Of a stretch of 64,000 nucleotides of DNA, positions 7,715-18,315 are shown one piece after another. How positions within the stretch are numbered: position 1 is the first letter of the stretch; every line of letters begins with the position of its first letter. The notes beneath the pieces were generated by a model. The model worked only from the letters and a program-made list of their open reading frames with translations. It was not told the DNA's origin and searched no databases. The stretch comes from CAZAKZ01 sp964485695 (GTDB taxonomy: Bacteria; Planctomycetota; JAFGQW01): NCBI GenBank assembly GCA_964485695.1, contig CAZAKZ010000008.1:1-64000 (forward strand), read 5' to 3'. The position numbers and the translations under genes were made by a program.

Positions 7715-9459
7715 CGTTTTTCGGTCTTTCTCCCCTCGTCCTGGCGGGCCTCGTGGCCGCGGCCGCCGCCGGACTGTTCCTCCTGCACCATCTCCGGATC
7801 CGTCCCGAGGTCCTGCGGGTGCCCACGCTGCTCTTCTGGAGAGAGGCCGTGGAGGAAACCCGGGCCCGGAGCCTGTTCGGATCGTTCAGGCACCCCCGGA
7901 CGTACGCCTTCCTCACGGCTCTCGCGGCTCTTCTGGCCCTGTCCCTGGCAGAGCCGGAAACCCGAAACACCCAGGCCGAGGTCCGGCATCACGTCCTGTT
8001 GCTGGATCTGTCTCCGGCCATGGGCGCCCGGCTGGAAGGGCGCGGGAGCCAACGAACTCAAGCCGAGCGGATCCTGGATCTGGCTCGCACTTCCGCTCTC
8101 GACTACCTGGACGCGGTATCGCTACGGGACCGCATTGCCGTGCTGACGCCCGGAAACGAGGCCGGCCTCGTGGGGGGATTTTCCGAGGTGCGGGATGTCC
8201 TGAAGAGGCGGGTGGCCGCCCTGGAGCCGGCCCCGGTCCCGGGAGATCTGGCGCGGGCGCTACATCGGGCCGCTGCCCTTTGCCGGGGCAAGACCCGGCC
8301 CCGGGTGGTGGTGCTCACCGGCCCCGGGCAGCCCTCGAGCCTGGACATCCAGGAGGGGAAGATCGTGCCTTCCGGCGTCCCGGTGCAGGTGGTGCGTCAC
8401 GGCCGGGCCGGGCCGGACCAGGGCCTCGTGGGCGTGAGATACGCGGAAACCCTGGAAGTCCGCGTGGCGTCGGGCCGGGTCACGGCCGGCCGGACCCTGA
8501 CCGTGACGACCGGGGAACGGGGAAACCTCGTTCCCCCCGTGAAATGCCCGGCCCTGGGCGATGGGACCGGGGCCTGGATCCGGATTCCCGGCGTGGAAGC
8601 CACGGGTGAGACCGTCCGGGTCTCCCTGGAACCACCGGACAGTTTTCCGCACAACGACAGTCTCCACTACCGCCTGCCCCTGAAGCAGGTCCGGGGCGTG
8701 TTCCTGGAACCGGCCCTGGCCCGGACCGCTGCCCTCCTCGTGGCTGCGGATCCCTTCCTGGAACCGGTGAAAACCCCGGCCGAGGCCGCCCTGGTCCTGG
8801 CGGCCGGCAGGGTGGTGGCCGAACCCCTGGCCGTCGGCATCCGGCCGAGGCCGGTGAGGAATTCGATTCCCGGGGATGGGTGCGGCGAGGCCCTGCTTCC
8901 GCCCCTTTACCCGGGGATCCGGCCCCTGGTTCCGGTTGCCGGGGCTCGATTGGTTCTGGTGGCCGGAGAGGCACACCTAGCCCGGGTGGTTCCGGGCGAG
9001 CCGCCCAGGCTGGAGATGGCTCCCGGACTCCTGCATCCGGACGGCTCCTTCACCCGCAGCCTCGCCGGGGCCGCGTTCCTGGCCCGGACGTGGGAGCGCC
9101 TCGCCGGAAATCGTGATGGCGCCGTGGCCCTGCCCGAGGGGGAGCCAATGGCGTTTTACCTCGAGGGAGATGTCCGCGTGCGGGTCGGTTCCAGTGCTCG
9201 TTCCCTGGCCGTGGGGGAGGGATCTCTGGCCGGCCTCGAGGGATTGGAACCGGGTCTCGGGGTTCTGGAAGCCGGGAATGAGAGTCGGTCCGTGGCCGTG
9301 CATCCGGCCGGGATTCTCGCCTCTGCGGCCGACGCCGGGCCCGGGAAGCCGGCCGAGCCGCCCACGGCTCCGCTGCGGATCTGGGAGTGGCTGGTGCTCC
9401 TGGCTCTGGGTCTGGTTCTCATCGATGGCTGGCTTCACTTGAAGGGTCGGATCCCATGA
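7711..9459 (+). CDS. BatA-like membrane protein with degenerate vWA domain
   Basis: 582 residues. The first 80 hold two membrane helices in the BatA N-terminal pattern (short helix, RIRPEVLRVPTLLFW, second helix). A vWA domain follows with a degenerate metal site: DLSPA stands where DxSxS is expected. A beta-rich region with a DUF4159/CARDB-like feel precedes a C-terminal membrane helix (WEWLVLLALGLVLIDGW). The GTG start at 7711 overlaps the DUF58 stop by 4 bases. It is probably an inner-membrane component with its middle part outside the cytoplasm, paired with the next, larger vWA protein. Confidence 0.9.
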   Translation: MTFFGLSPLVLAGLVAAAAAGLFLLHHLRIRPEVLRVPTLLFWREAVEETRARSLFGSFRHPRTYAFLTALAALLALSLAEPETRNTQAEVRHHVLLLDLSPAMGARLEGRGSQRTQAERILDLARTSALDYLDAVSLRDRIAVLTPGNEAGLVGGFSEVRDVLKRRVAALEPAPVPGDLARALHRAAALCRGKTRPRVVVLTGPGQPSSLDIQEGKIVPSGVPVQVVRHGRAGPDQGLVGVRYAETLEVRVASGRVTAGRTLTVTTGERGNLVPPVKCPALGDGTGAWIRIPGVEATGETVRVSLEPPDSFPHNDSLHYRLPLKQVRGVFLEPALARTAALLVAADPFLEPVKTPAEAALVLAAGRVVAEPLAVGIRPRPVRNSIPGDGCGEALLPPLYPGIRPLVPVAGARLVLVAGEAHLARVVPGEPPRLEMAPGLLHPDGSFTRSLAGAAFLARTWERLAGNRDGAVALPEGEPMAFYLEGDVRVRVGSSARSLAVGEGSLAGLEGLEPGLGVLEAGNESRSVAVHPAGILASAADAGPGKPAEPPTAPLRIWEWLVLLALGLVLIDGWLHLKGRIP

Positions 9460-12400
9460 CGTTCATGCGCCCCGAAGCCCTCGTCCTTCTCGTGGTGGTG
9501 CCGGCCCTTGTCTGGCTTCACATCAAGGCCTCGAGCAACGGCTCCGTATCCCGCTCCCCGGTGCAGGTCCTGGGGCTCCGCCTCCTCCTCCTGGTGCTCC
9601 TGGTGGGGGCCCTGGCCCGGCCCGTGGTTTTCGGGGAGGCCGCGACCCGGATGCGCGTGGTGGTGGCCGATGTGTCCGACAGCATGGGGGATCTCCAAGG
9701 GATCCAGGCCGAGGTGGACCGCATCCTCCGGGAAGCACGGGATGCGCGACCCGGGGAGACGGTTCGCCTCGTGGCCTATGCCGACGAGGCCCGGGAGATT
9801 CCCGCCGTGCCCCGAGATCCCGGAGGATTCCCGCCCCTGAGTCGCACCGGATTCCGCACCGACGCGAGTCTCCTGGAGGAGGCCCTGGATCTGGCTCGGA
9901 CCCTGATTCCCGACGCCGTGGGCGGGGCCGTCTCCCTCGTCAGCGACGGCCGGGAATCGCAGGGATCGGCCCGGGACGCGGCCGCCCGCCTCGCGGCCCG
10001 GGGCATTCCCCTCGACGTGGTGGAGCGGGGTGCGTCGGCCGCAGGGCCGGTGTGCCTGGAGCCTCGCATGGTCTGTCAGGCGCCGGTGGGGATGCCTGTC
10101 GAGGTGGAGATCGGGGTGGAGTCCGGGACGGACGGCGTGGTCCGGGCCAGGCTCCGCGGCATGGATCCTGTGACCCCGGACAGGATCGTTTCCCTTTCCG
10201 TCCAAAGCGGGAAGGGGAAAACCGTGATCCTGCACGAGGTGAAGGCGGTGGGCTTGAATCGCCTGGAGATCGCGCTCCTGAATGGATCAGGATCGGAGAT
10301 TCCCGGCACCACCCGGCACCTGGCCGTTCACGGCACCCCCCCGCGGCAGGTATGGCTCCTGGAGAGCCGCGATGTGCCCTCCATGGTGGAGCCGGTGCAG
10401 CGTCTCCTCGGGCCGGGGGCAAAGGTGGTCAGGAAGGAGGCCGAGGCCTTGACCGGCCAGGAGGACTGGACGGCCGTGGACTGGGTGGTCCTCGCTGACG
10501 TGCCCGCCCACGCCATGCAGCCCCGAGGCGTGACATCCCTGGCCGCGGCCGTGGAGAGGGGCCTCGGTTGCCTGGTGACGGGCGGGGAACGCAGCTTCGG
10601 TCCCGGCGGGTACGCCGGCACGCCGCTCGAGGACCTGCTTCCGGTTCGTTTCCAGCAGAAGGAGGAGCGTCGGGATCCGAGCGCCACCCTCGTGGTCATC
10701 ATCGACACTTCCGGGTCCATGGGGGGGACCCGCATTCTGCTCGCCAAGGAGGTGGCCCGCCTCGCACTTCGGCGCCTCAAGCCCCACGACAAGGCGGGCA
10801 TCGTGGAGTTCCACGGCGCCAAGCGCTGGGCGGCCCCCATTCAACCCGCCTCCAATGCCGTGGACATCCAGCGCGCCCTGAACCGGTTGAACGCCGGCGG
10901 CGGTACCGTCATCCTGCCTGCCATCGAGGAAGCGTTCTACGGCTTGCTGAACGTGCGGACCCGAACCCGCCACGTGCTGGTGCTCACCGACGGCGGCGTG
11001 GAACAGGGTCCCTTCGAGCCGCTGATCCGGAAGATGGCGGATCAGGGCATGACGCTCTCCACCGTGCTGGTGGGGCCGGGCACCCACAGCGCGTTCCTGG
11101 TAAGCCTGGCCCAGTGGGGCCGCGGCCGCTACTACCACGCCCCGGATCGATTCAACATGCCCGAGGTCATCGTGAAGCAGCCGGAAAGTTCGCTCCTGAG
11201 CCCGGTGCTGGAAGAATTGACCGGCGTTCGGGTGGTGGGCGACTCCTTCATCCCCCGGGAAGTACCGGAGATCTCCGGCCTGAAGCTCCAGGGCCTGCTC
11301 GAGGTGGAGGCACGACCCACCGCGGACGTCCTCCTGGAGAGCGGGCGAGGCGAACCCTTGCTCTGCACCTGGAGGTACGGCCTGGGCCGGGTGTCCGCCT
11401 GGATGAGCGAGGTGAGCGGACCCTGGAACCGGGACCTTGCCGGTCGCGAGTCGTACGCGCGTCTGATCACCGGGCTGTTCCGCGCGGGAAGCCGGAGCCA
11501 GAGGCCCGGTCGGGCTTCGATCCGCGCCGTTCCCGACCGGGACCGCCTGACGGTGTTTGCGTGGAGGGAACCCGGTGGGGAGGCGCCCCCGTTCCTGCGG
11601 GTGCGGTTGGAGGCGGACGGGAAGGCGGATCCTGTCGCCAAGGCAGCGAATCCCTCGCGCCACGGTCGCGAGCGGGTCCTGGCGGGCGGGGAAGGGTCCG
11701 GCCTGGCGGCTCCGTACGGCCTCGTGTTCAGGGGAATCCCGGCCGGCACGGCTCGCGTCCTCGTCACCGATGCAGGAGGTACCGTGCTGGGCCGCGGCGC
11801 CGTGGGGCTCCAGGCCGAGAACGAATGGGGTCGGGCACGGCCCGACAAGGATCTCCTTCAGACTCTCGCGCGCGTGACCGGGGGCCGCACGGACGGCGAT
11901 CTCACACCCGTGCCTGTCCGGACAGCGGAACAGGGAACCGAGGTGTGGCGCGGTCTTCTCTGGGGGGCCCTGGCTGTGTTCCTGGCCCTGATCGGGGTGC
12001 GGCGTCTGGCTCGGGACCGGTTCCGGCAAACTGTGTCCGCGGCGATTCTCTTGACGTTCCTCGCCGCGACCTCCACCCCGGCGCAATCCAAGGACGTCCC
12101 CGGTGCCGGACTGTCCGGACAGGTTCTTCGCCTTCTGGATGCAGCAGCCTCCGGTCCCTACACCGTGGCCGGGGAAAAGGCACTCACCGGGGCCGTCCGT
12201 GCCGTACGTCTTCGGGACGGCAGCCTGGAGGTGCTGCTCTCCCACCTGGAACAGAAGGCCAGAACGGATGCCTCTTCCTCCCGGCTCCTGGCCCGGGTGG
12301 CGTCCATGGACGGCAGCCCCGAACGCGCCCGCACGCTCCTGGAAGCCCTGGACCGGGACGGTCACCTGGACGGCGGCGGCCTGGCGGAATATGCCCGAAT

Positions 12401-15400
12401 CCTGGAAAACCTCGGCCGGGAGGATGCGGCTCTGGAGGTTCTGGACCGGGCACTTTCGGCGGCGAAGAATCCGGCCCTGGTCGTGGCCCTGCGGGTTCGA
12501 AAGGCCGGGCTGTTGCTCTCCCGGCCGGGCGAGGAGAGTGGCCCGGGGCTCCAGCCGCTCCGCGAGGTTCTGGCCGCCCACCCCGACAGCCCGGACCTCG
12601 CCTCGTACGTGGCTCTTCTGGCGGCGCTCCACGGCAAGGCCGAACTCTACGAGACGATCCACCCGCCCGGCGGCAGCCGGAAGGCCCGGTTCCGCGACCA
12701 CCTGATCCGGGGGACGGTCCACCTGAAATCCGGAGACCAGGACAGGGCGCAGCGCCACTTCCTGGCCGCCATGGATGCGGCACCGCTGGTCCGAGACCGG
12801 CGCTACGCCCAGGAGCGCCTCATTTCCGCCCACCGGGCGTCCGGGACTCTGGGTGCGCTCTGCACCACCTGGCTCGAGGACTCCAGGCGCACCCCGGAAC
12901 GGGTGGATGCCCTCATTGCAGTGCTCCGGGAACTGAAGCGCCCCGAGAAGGCGCTCAAGATGCTCCTGGTCGGCGAAGGCATGGGGGAGGAGGCGCAAAA
13001 GAAGAAGAGACCCTTCCGGAGCCTGCAGCGAGAGATCATCGGCCTGGCCCTGGAATGCAATCGGCCCGAGGAGGTGGAGGACACCTATCTGGCGCTGGTG
13101 AAGCGGGAACCCAAGCGGGTGGAGTGGCGGTCGGGCCTGGCGCTGCTCTATCTCCTTCGCGGCGACCGCAACGCCGCGGCCCGGCAATTCGCCGAGGGCC
13201 TCGAAGCCGTGGGCTCCAGCGGCAAGCTGTGCATGCGGCTGGCGCGGGCGGCCCAGGACCTCTCCCTGGAGGGGGAGGCCCGCCAGGCCGCAATGAAAGC
13301 GACCACCCTGGACGAGGATTCGCGCCTTCGGGGCTTTCTCTTCCTGGCGAACAGGGCATTCAAGTCCGGAGACATGGACGGAGCCCTGAAGGGCCTGGAA
13401 ACCCTGGAGAAGACCTTTGCGGACTCGGACGAGGCCCTGGCCCAGGTGGCCGATGCGTACGAGCGGTTCCGGCAGCCAGGCGAGGCCATCCGGGTCCTCA
13501 CACGCATCGAAAAACGGTCCACCATGGAGGACGTGCTCATGCGTCTGGCCTGGTTGCTCCAGGGCGAGCGCCGGAAAGAGGAGGCGCTCGAGCTTTGGAA
13601 GCGGTTGTGGAAGGCCACGAAGCTACCCGCCCGGGTGCGTCAGGCCGAGGACCGGCTCCTGGATCTCTGCAGCAACACCGGCGGTCTGGCCGACCTGGCC
13701 ATCGACCTCGAAGAGGCCCTAGAGGCGGGCAAGGGCGGCGCCCGGGACCTGGGACTGCTGGTGAAGCTCTATTCCCGGGCCCACGATCCCGTTTCCGCAG
13801 TGGAAGTGCTCAAGACCTACGGCCGGAACATGGGCAAGGGCAAGGTGGAGACCCTCCAGGCCATGGCCCATGTCTACCAGCACTGCGAGGACTATCGCCG
13901 CTACGAGGAGACCTTGCTCGAGCTCCAGCGCCTCGACCCGGAAAACGCCCTGGACTACCAGCAGCAGATCGCCGTGGGCGCCCTGGAGCGCGGCCGGGGA
14001 CGCCAGGCCCGGCGGGCCCTGGATCGACTGAAGACCCTGACGCCCGGGGACATCCAGACCGAGGAGTTCACCGCGGGCGTCCTGGCCATGGTCGGGCTCC
14101 TGAAGGAATCGGTGCAGGCCTACGTCCGGGTGGTGGCGGGCCACCCGGACCGCATCGAGGACTACCTGCTCATGGCCAACGTCATGCGGGACGCGGGACG
14201 GCGGGACCAGGCGCTGCGCATGTTCCTGGACCTTCTGGAGCGGGCCGACAAGGACGACCTCTTCACCGTAGCCGTGGACGGGCTGCTGAACCTGAACGCC
14301 GACCGGCCCATGCTCCGCATTGCCCAGCGCCGGGTCAAGGAGCGCATTGCCCGGCGTCCGCACAAGGCGTTTCTCTACCAGCTGGCGGCGGATCTGGCCG
14401 AGGAGCTGCGCGACAGCGAGGAGCAGGTGGCCATGACCTCGCTCATGGTCATCGTGAGCGGAGAGCGGCGTTCCGCCATCCTCCGGGAGCTCATGGACCT
14501 CGAGGCGGCGCGCAGCAATCCCGATGGCCTCATCGACAACGGCCGAAGCCTCCTGGCCCTGGGCGAGGAGATGCCGCCGCAGGTTTTCCTGGACCTCGGC
14601 CGGGCGCTGATCCGCACCGGCGACCTGGCCACGGCCGAGCGAGTGTTCGCCCGGACCCGCATCGCCGGGGACTTCGTGGCCATGCAGCAGCGCATCGCCG
14701 GGTATTACGCGGATGCGGGATACGTGGTGGATGCCGCGAGGATTCTTCGCCAGGCGCTCCTGGCCCGGCCCGCCGACGTGGAACTCCTCACCCGGGTGGG
14801 AACCCTGGCCGAGGTGGCCGGAAACCGGGCCCAGGCGCGCCGGGATTTCGACCTGGCCATGGACATCCTGATGCGCCGGTCCCCGCCGGCCGTGGGAAAC
14901 CTGAAGAAAAAAGCCGACTCTACGGCCGCCACCGCAAGGGCCACCTCGAGCATCACCATGGGAGGAGTGACTCGCGTATTCGTCAGCCACTATTCCCGTA
15001 ACCGGAACGTGGACGACTACCAGCGTTTTTCCAGCCAGGTCATGGGAGGACTCCTGGCCAACCACCCGCGGCCGGGGACCGAGCTGCTGGGGGGCATGGA
15101 GAAGCGGATCCGGCAGGAGGTGAAATCCCTGGAGGCCACGGACCGGTTCCGGGACGCGTTGAAGGACAATCCCCGGCTGGATCGTCTTCTGGCCTTCACG
15201 CGGAGGGCCGCCCTGGTCTACGAGGCCCTCGACCTGGCCAACCGCGTCGATGCTCTGGCCCTCGAGAAATACCCGGAAGACAAGGGAAAGCGGAAAGGGG
15301 CCGTGCAGGATCGCATCAACGCCGGCCTCGTGAATCGGGCCCGGATCCTGGCCACGACCCTGGGCTTCAATGTGGAGAAGGACTTCTCCACGCTCCACCT

Positions 15401-18293
15401 CGACGCTCTCCTGAAGAAAAAGGGAGCGGTACAGAAGATCCTGGACCAGGTGAACGTACCTGCCGCCCTGGCCTCGACCTGGGTCCAGCGCCTCATCACG
15501 GCCGGCCGCATACGGGAAGCAACCGCCCTGCTGGAAGAGGTTGACCCGGCCGAATCCGGCGTATCGACCGGATCGGCCCGGGCCCTGATGCGGGCTGCCG
15601 TCCTCCTCGGGAAGAAGGCGCTCATCCGGAGGTGGGTGGAGCGGTGGATGGAAGCCGAGGTGTTGAAGGGGCATCCCCGGTCCATCCACCGGCAGCTGGA
15701 GACGCTCTTTGTCTCCGCGTGGGGCCACCTCTCCTACACCGAGCGCGAAGCCCTGTGGAACCACCTCACGCGTCTGGCCGATCGGGCCCCGGACAAGCGG
15801 AAGCCGGCGGTGGTGGGATTCCTCCACGCCATGGGATCGCGCCTGGGCAAGCCTGTTCGGGCCGACCTCGAGGATTTCCTCGCTCTCCTCGAAGCGTCCT
15901 CGAAGTCCTTTCACGGCATGACGCCCGTGCTGAAGATGGCCCCGACCGCGTACCTCTCCTCCCTTCTGAAGCGAGCCCTGAAGCGGCTGCCCGACCGGAA
16001 CCGTCGCGGTCAGCTCCTGGGCTTTGCCACCTCCTTTCCGGTCGAGCTGGACAGGGACTCGGTGGATGCGGTGGCGGCCGCGTACAAGGATGCCCGGGAA
16101 GACAGGAGATCCCAGGTCATTTCCTACTCCTACTACGCCTCCCGTCTCGTCCACGCCCGGGCCAACCCGGATCTGGCCTATCGCCTGGTTCAATTGCTGC
16201 GCAAGGGCCATTCCGACCACCTCGCCTTTGGTCTGGCCGAGGGCATCCTGGCCCACCGCACCGGCCGGCGGGAAAAGGGCCGGAAGATCATCGAGGAAAC
16301 CTTGGGAAAGATCCTCGAGCGGGACAAGTTCGAGCGGAACGAGGAATCCCTCGTGAACCAGATTCTCGCGTCCGGCGAGGCCGGACTCCTCGAAGCCGTC
16401 ACCCGGACCCTGAAGGGATTGGGGGAGAAGAGATCCCCGATCCGTGACCTCATCGAAGCCAGGTGCCTGCGCAACCAGGGAAGACCGGCCGCGGCAGCGA
16501 CCCTCCTCGCCCGGGCCTACGCCGCAAAACCGGACCACACCGGGATTCGAAACGCCTACCTTGCGGTCCTGCGGTCCCTGGGGCGGGGTGCGGAAGTCGC
16601 CGAGATCTGGAGGCCCTGGCTCGAGAAGCAGACCGCGGACAACACCTACTCGTTCCGGATCCTGGCCGACACCTATCGCATCCTGGATCGCCCCGGCCTG
16701 GCCCTCGAGGCGGTCCGGAAGGTGATGCCGGGCACCGTGGATGCCATGGAAATCTACCTCCTGAGGAAGCTGGGCCGGGGGGAGGCGGAGGTCCGGAAGG
16801 CCTTCCGGAGGTACGCGGTCCAGTACCGCTCGCGGCGGTTCTATTTCTCCTCTGCCTGGCCCTTGCCTCCGGGCAAGGGGGGATTGCAGCAGACCGGTAA
16901 GCCAGGAGCGGCCTCGGCGATGCCCATTTCCTTTCAGCGGGGAGATCCGACCCGATCCATGTACTGGAGCCTGGCCGAAGAGCCCTGGGCCCAGGAGGAG
17001 CTGGAGAGCGCCTGGCGCTACGCGGCGTCGGGAAATGTTTACATGGTAGACGTCATGACAAAGAGCGCGGCGCGGGCCCGGTACCTGGGGCAAGGCCGGG
17101 AGGGCGTCGTCGCGGATCTCGTGCGCTCCATCGGCAAGGGGGACCTCACGGCGCAGGACCTGGCGCTCTTGATGCAGGTCACCGAGAACGGCGCCCGGCC
17201 CCTGCCCGAGGCTTTGCTTCCGGCCCTGGAGCTCCTGCGGTCTCAGGCCGTGGTGAAAGGAAACCGTGACCTCTCGGTAGTGCGATTCCTGGCCGACCTC
17301 TACCGTTGCCACGGCCACGTCGAGGCGGCCCGGAGTCTCTACCTACACCTGTTGATGGAATCCCTGAGTCGGCACTGGTACGATCCCTTCCGGGCCGCGG
17401 GCAAGGATCTCGTGGACACCTACGTCAAGACATTTCCCGAGGCCGAGCAAAAGGCGCGCCGCCTTGAACTTCTGGAGCGGTTCGAGGGGGTACTCCTCGG
17501 AGATCCGGCCACCAGTTTCGAGAAGGTCTGGATGCTCATCGAGCAGTTTGACAGGGTGGGGGCGGGGGCCGCCCCCGAGGAGATTTTCGCCTTCGCCGAG
17601 AAGGTGCTGGTGGCCATGCCGGATCACATGGCCATGCGTCCGGCGGCGAAGAAGCTGCAGTGCCGGCTGGCCCTCTCCCACGCCCGCCGCGGAAACCTCG
17701 ACGGGTTCAACGAGACTGTCCGGAGGATCCTCGTCCAGGATTCAACCCGGTTCGGGGCCGGCGGCCCTCTGGACGTCCGGTCCTTCCTGCCGGAACCGGG
17801 AGCCGCAAAGGAAACCGTTGTCCTGGCCCGGGCCCTGGGCAAAGGCTTTGAGGCCCTGTTGACCGGGCACAATCTGGCGCGGACGCGTATCCACCTGGCC
17901 GGCTGGCTGGCCCAGGCCGGGGAGAAAAAGGAGGCCCGGACCCTGGTCCAGGCAGTCCTGCCCGTCCAGGCCGACCTGGGCGCCAATGACCGACTTGTGC
18001 TGGCGGATACGGCCCGTCTCATCGGGGACAGCGACATCGCGTTCGGCATCGAGAAGGCCCTCCTGGAGGAAAAGGCCCTGAACATCCCTCGTGCCGTGGA
18101 TTTCCTGGAAGAGATGGCCCGGCGCGAGGGAGACACCGCGGCCGAGGCCGCTGCGCTGCGCATGGCGGACTACACCGACAACCTACCCATCCTGACTCGA
18201 GCGGCCCGCGCCGCGACCAAGGCCGGAAACCAGGACGGGGCCCGGAAGATCCTGGAGCGCCTCGAAGCCGTCGCTCCGGGGCGAGACAGGTAA
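9456..18293 (+). CDS. giant fusion: vWA/amidotransferase-like membrane protein plus TPR-like repeat protein
   Basis: 2945 residues. Order: two membrane helices (about 5-22 and 38-58); a first vWA domain with D72-S74-S76; a beta domain; a class I glutamine-amidotransferase-like fold (about 295-395); a second vWA with DTSGS at 417-421; and a membrane helix near 832-850. A second hydrophobic stretch at 861-878 then ends in STPAQS and reads as a signal peptide, beginning at a GTG codon (12033). After it come about 2050 residues of helical TPR-like repeats. Typical stand-alone homologues of the first part are about 850 residues, so this looks like two neighbouring genes joined in frame. ATG 9456 overlaps the previous stop by 4 bases. 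A separate start at 12033 cannot be excluded, but there is no stop before it. Confidence 0.9.
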   Translation: MTFMRPEALVLLVVVPALVWLHIKASSNGSVSRSPVQVLGLRLLLLVLLVGALARPVVFGEAATRMRVVVADVSDSMGDLQGIQAEVDRILREARDARPGETVRLVAYADEAREIPAVPRDPGGFPPLSRTGFRTDASLLEEALDLARTLIPDAVGGAVSLVSDGRESQGSARDAAARLAARGIPLDVVERGASAAGPVCLEPRMVCQAPVGMPVEVEIGVESGTDGVVRARLRGMDPVTPDRIVSLSVQSGKGKTVILHEVKAVGLNRLEIALLNGSGSEIPGTTRHLAVHGTPPRQVWLLESRDVPSMVEPVQRLLGPGAKVVRKEAEALTGQEDWTAVDWVVLADVPAHAMQPRGVTSLAAAVERGLGCLVTGGERSFGPGGYAGTPLEDLLPVRFQQKEERRDPSATLVVIIDTSGSMGGTRILLAKEVARLALRRLKPHDKAGIVEFHGAKRWAAPIQPASNAVDIQRALNRLNAGGGTVILPAIEEAFYGLLNVRTRTRHVLVLTDGGVEQGPFEPLIRKMADQGMTLSTVLVGPGTHSAFLVSLAQWGRGRYYHAPDRFNMPEVIVKQPESSLLSPVLEELTGVRVVGDSFIPREVPEISGLKLQGLLEVEARPTADVLLESGRGEPLLCTWRYGLGRVSAWMSEVSGPWNRDLAGRESYARLITGLFRAGSRSQRPGRASIRAVPDRDRLTVFAWREPGGEAPPFLRVRLEADGKADPVAKAANPSRHGRERVLAGGEGSGLAAPYGLVFRGIPAGTARVLVTDAGGTVLGRGAVGLQAENEWGRARPDKDLLQTLARVTGGRTDGDLTPVPVRTAEQGTEVWRGLLWGALAVFLALIGVRRLARDRFRQTVSAAILLTFLAATSTPAQSKDVPGAGLSGQVLRLLDAAASGPYTVAGEKALTGAVRAVRLRDGSLEVLLSHLEQKARTDASSSRLLARVASMDGSPERARTLLEALDRDGHLDGGGLAEYARILENLGREDAALEVLDRALSAAKNPALVVALRVRKAGLLLSRPGEESGPGLQPLREVLAAHPDSPDLASYVALLAALHGKAELYETIHPPGGSRKARFRDHLIRGTVHLKSGDQDRAQRHFLAAMDAAPLVRDRRYAQERLISAHRASGTLGALCTTWLEDSRRTPERVDALIAVLRELKRPEKALKMLLVGEGMGEEAQKKKRPFRSLQREIIGLALECNRPEEVEDTYLALVKREPKRVEWRSGLALLYLLRGDRNAAARQFAEGLEAVGSSGKLCMRLARAAQDLSLEGEARQAAMKATTLDEDSRLRGFLFLANRAFKSGDMDGALKGLETLEKTFADSDEALAQVADAYERFRQPGEAIRVLTRIEKRSTMEDVLMRLAWLLQGERRKEEALELWKRLWKATKLPARVRQAEDRLLDLCSNTGGLADLAIDLEEALEAGKGGARDLGLLVKLYSRAHDPVSAVEVLKTYGRNMGKGKVETLQAMAHVYQHCEDYRRYEETLLELQRLDPENALDYQQQIAVGALERGRGRQARRALDRLKTLTPGDIQTEEFTAGVLAMVGLLKESVQAYVRVVAGHPDRIEDYLLMANVMRDAGRRDQALRMFLDLLERADKDDLFTVAVDGLLNLNADRPMLRIAQRRVKERIARRPHKAFLYQLAADLAEELRDSEEQVAMTSLMVIVSGERRSAILRELMDLEAARSNPDGLIDNGRSLLALGEEMPPQVFLDLGRALIRTGDLATAERVFARTRIAGDFVAMQQRIAGYYADAGYVVDAARILRQALLARPADVELLTRVGTLAEVAGNRAQARRDFDLAMDILMRRSPPAVGNLKKKADSTAATARATSSITMGGVTRVFVSHYSRNRNVDDYQRFSSQVMGGLLANHPRPGTELLGGMEKRIRQEVKSLEATDRFRDALKDNPRLDRLLAFTRRAALVYEALDLANRVDALALEKYPEDKGKRKGAVQDRINAGLVNRARILATTLGFNVEKDFSTLHLDALLKKKGAVQKILDQVNVPAALASTWVQRLITAGRIREATALLEEVDPAESGVSTGSARALMRAAVLLGKKALIRRWVERWMEAEVLKGHPRSIHRQLETLFVSAWGHLSYTEREALWNHLTRLADRAPDKRKPAVVGFLHAMGSRLGKPVRADLEDFLALLEASSKSFHGMTPVLKMAPTAYLSSLLKRALKRLPDRNRRGQLLGFATSFPVELDRDSVDAVAAAYKDAREDRRSQVISYSYYASRLVHARANPDLAYRLVQLLRKGHSDHLAFGLAEGILAHRTGRREKGRKIIEETLGKILERDKFERNEESLVNQILASGEAGLLEAVTRTLKGLGEKRSPIRDLIEARCLRNQGRPAAAATLLARAYAAKPDHTGIRNAYLAVLRSLGRGAEVAEIWRPWLEKQTADNTYSFRILADTYRILDRPGLALEAVRKVMPGTVDAMEIYLLRKLGRGEAEVRKAFRRYAVQYRSRRFYFSSAWPLPPGKGGLQQTGKPGAASAMPISFQRGDPTRSMYWSLAEEPWAQEELESAWRYAASGNVYMVDVMTKSAARARYLGQGREGVVADLVRSIGKGDLTAQDLALLMQVTENGARPLPEALLPALELLRSQAVVKGNRDLSVVRFLADLYRCHGHVEAARSLYLHLLMESLSRHWYDPFRAAGKDLVDTYVKTFPEAEQKARRLELLERFEGVLLGDPATSFEKVWMLIEQFDRVGAGAAPEEIFAFAEKVLVAMPDHMAMRPAAKKLQCRLALSHARRGNLDGFNETVRRILVQDSTRFGAGGPLDVRSFLPEPGAAKETVVLARALGKGFEALLTGHNLARTRIHLAGWLAQAGEKKEARTLVQAVLPVQADLGANDRLVLADTARLIGDSDIAFGIEKALLEEKALNIPRAVDFLEEMARREGDTAAEAAALRMADYTDNLPILTRAARAATKAGNQDGARKILERLEAVAPGRDR

Positions 18294-18315
18294 CGGGATA
18301 TTCAGAGGCTCAACG

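Noticed and set aside
10568..15001. 1477-residue plus-strand ORF in a second frame within the giant gene.
   Set aside because: It is Arg/Gly/Pro-rich with no domain pattern, typical of an out-of-frame shadow in GC-rich DNA.
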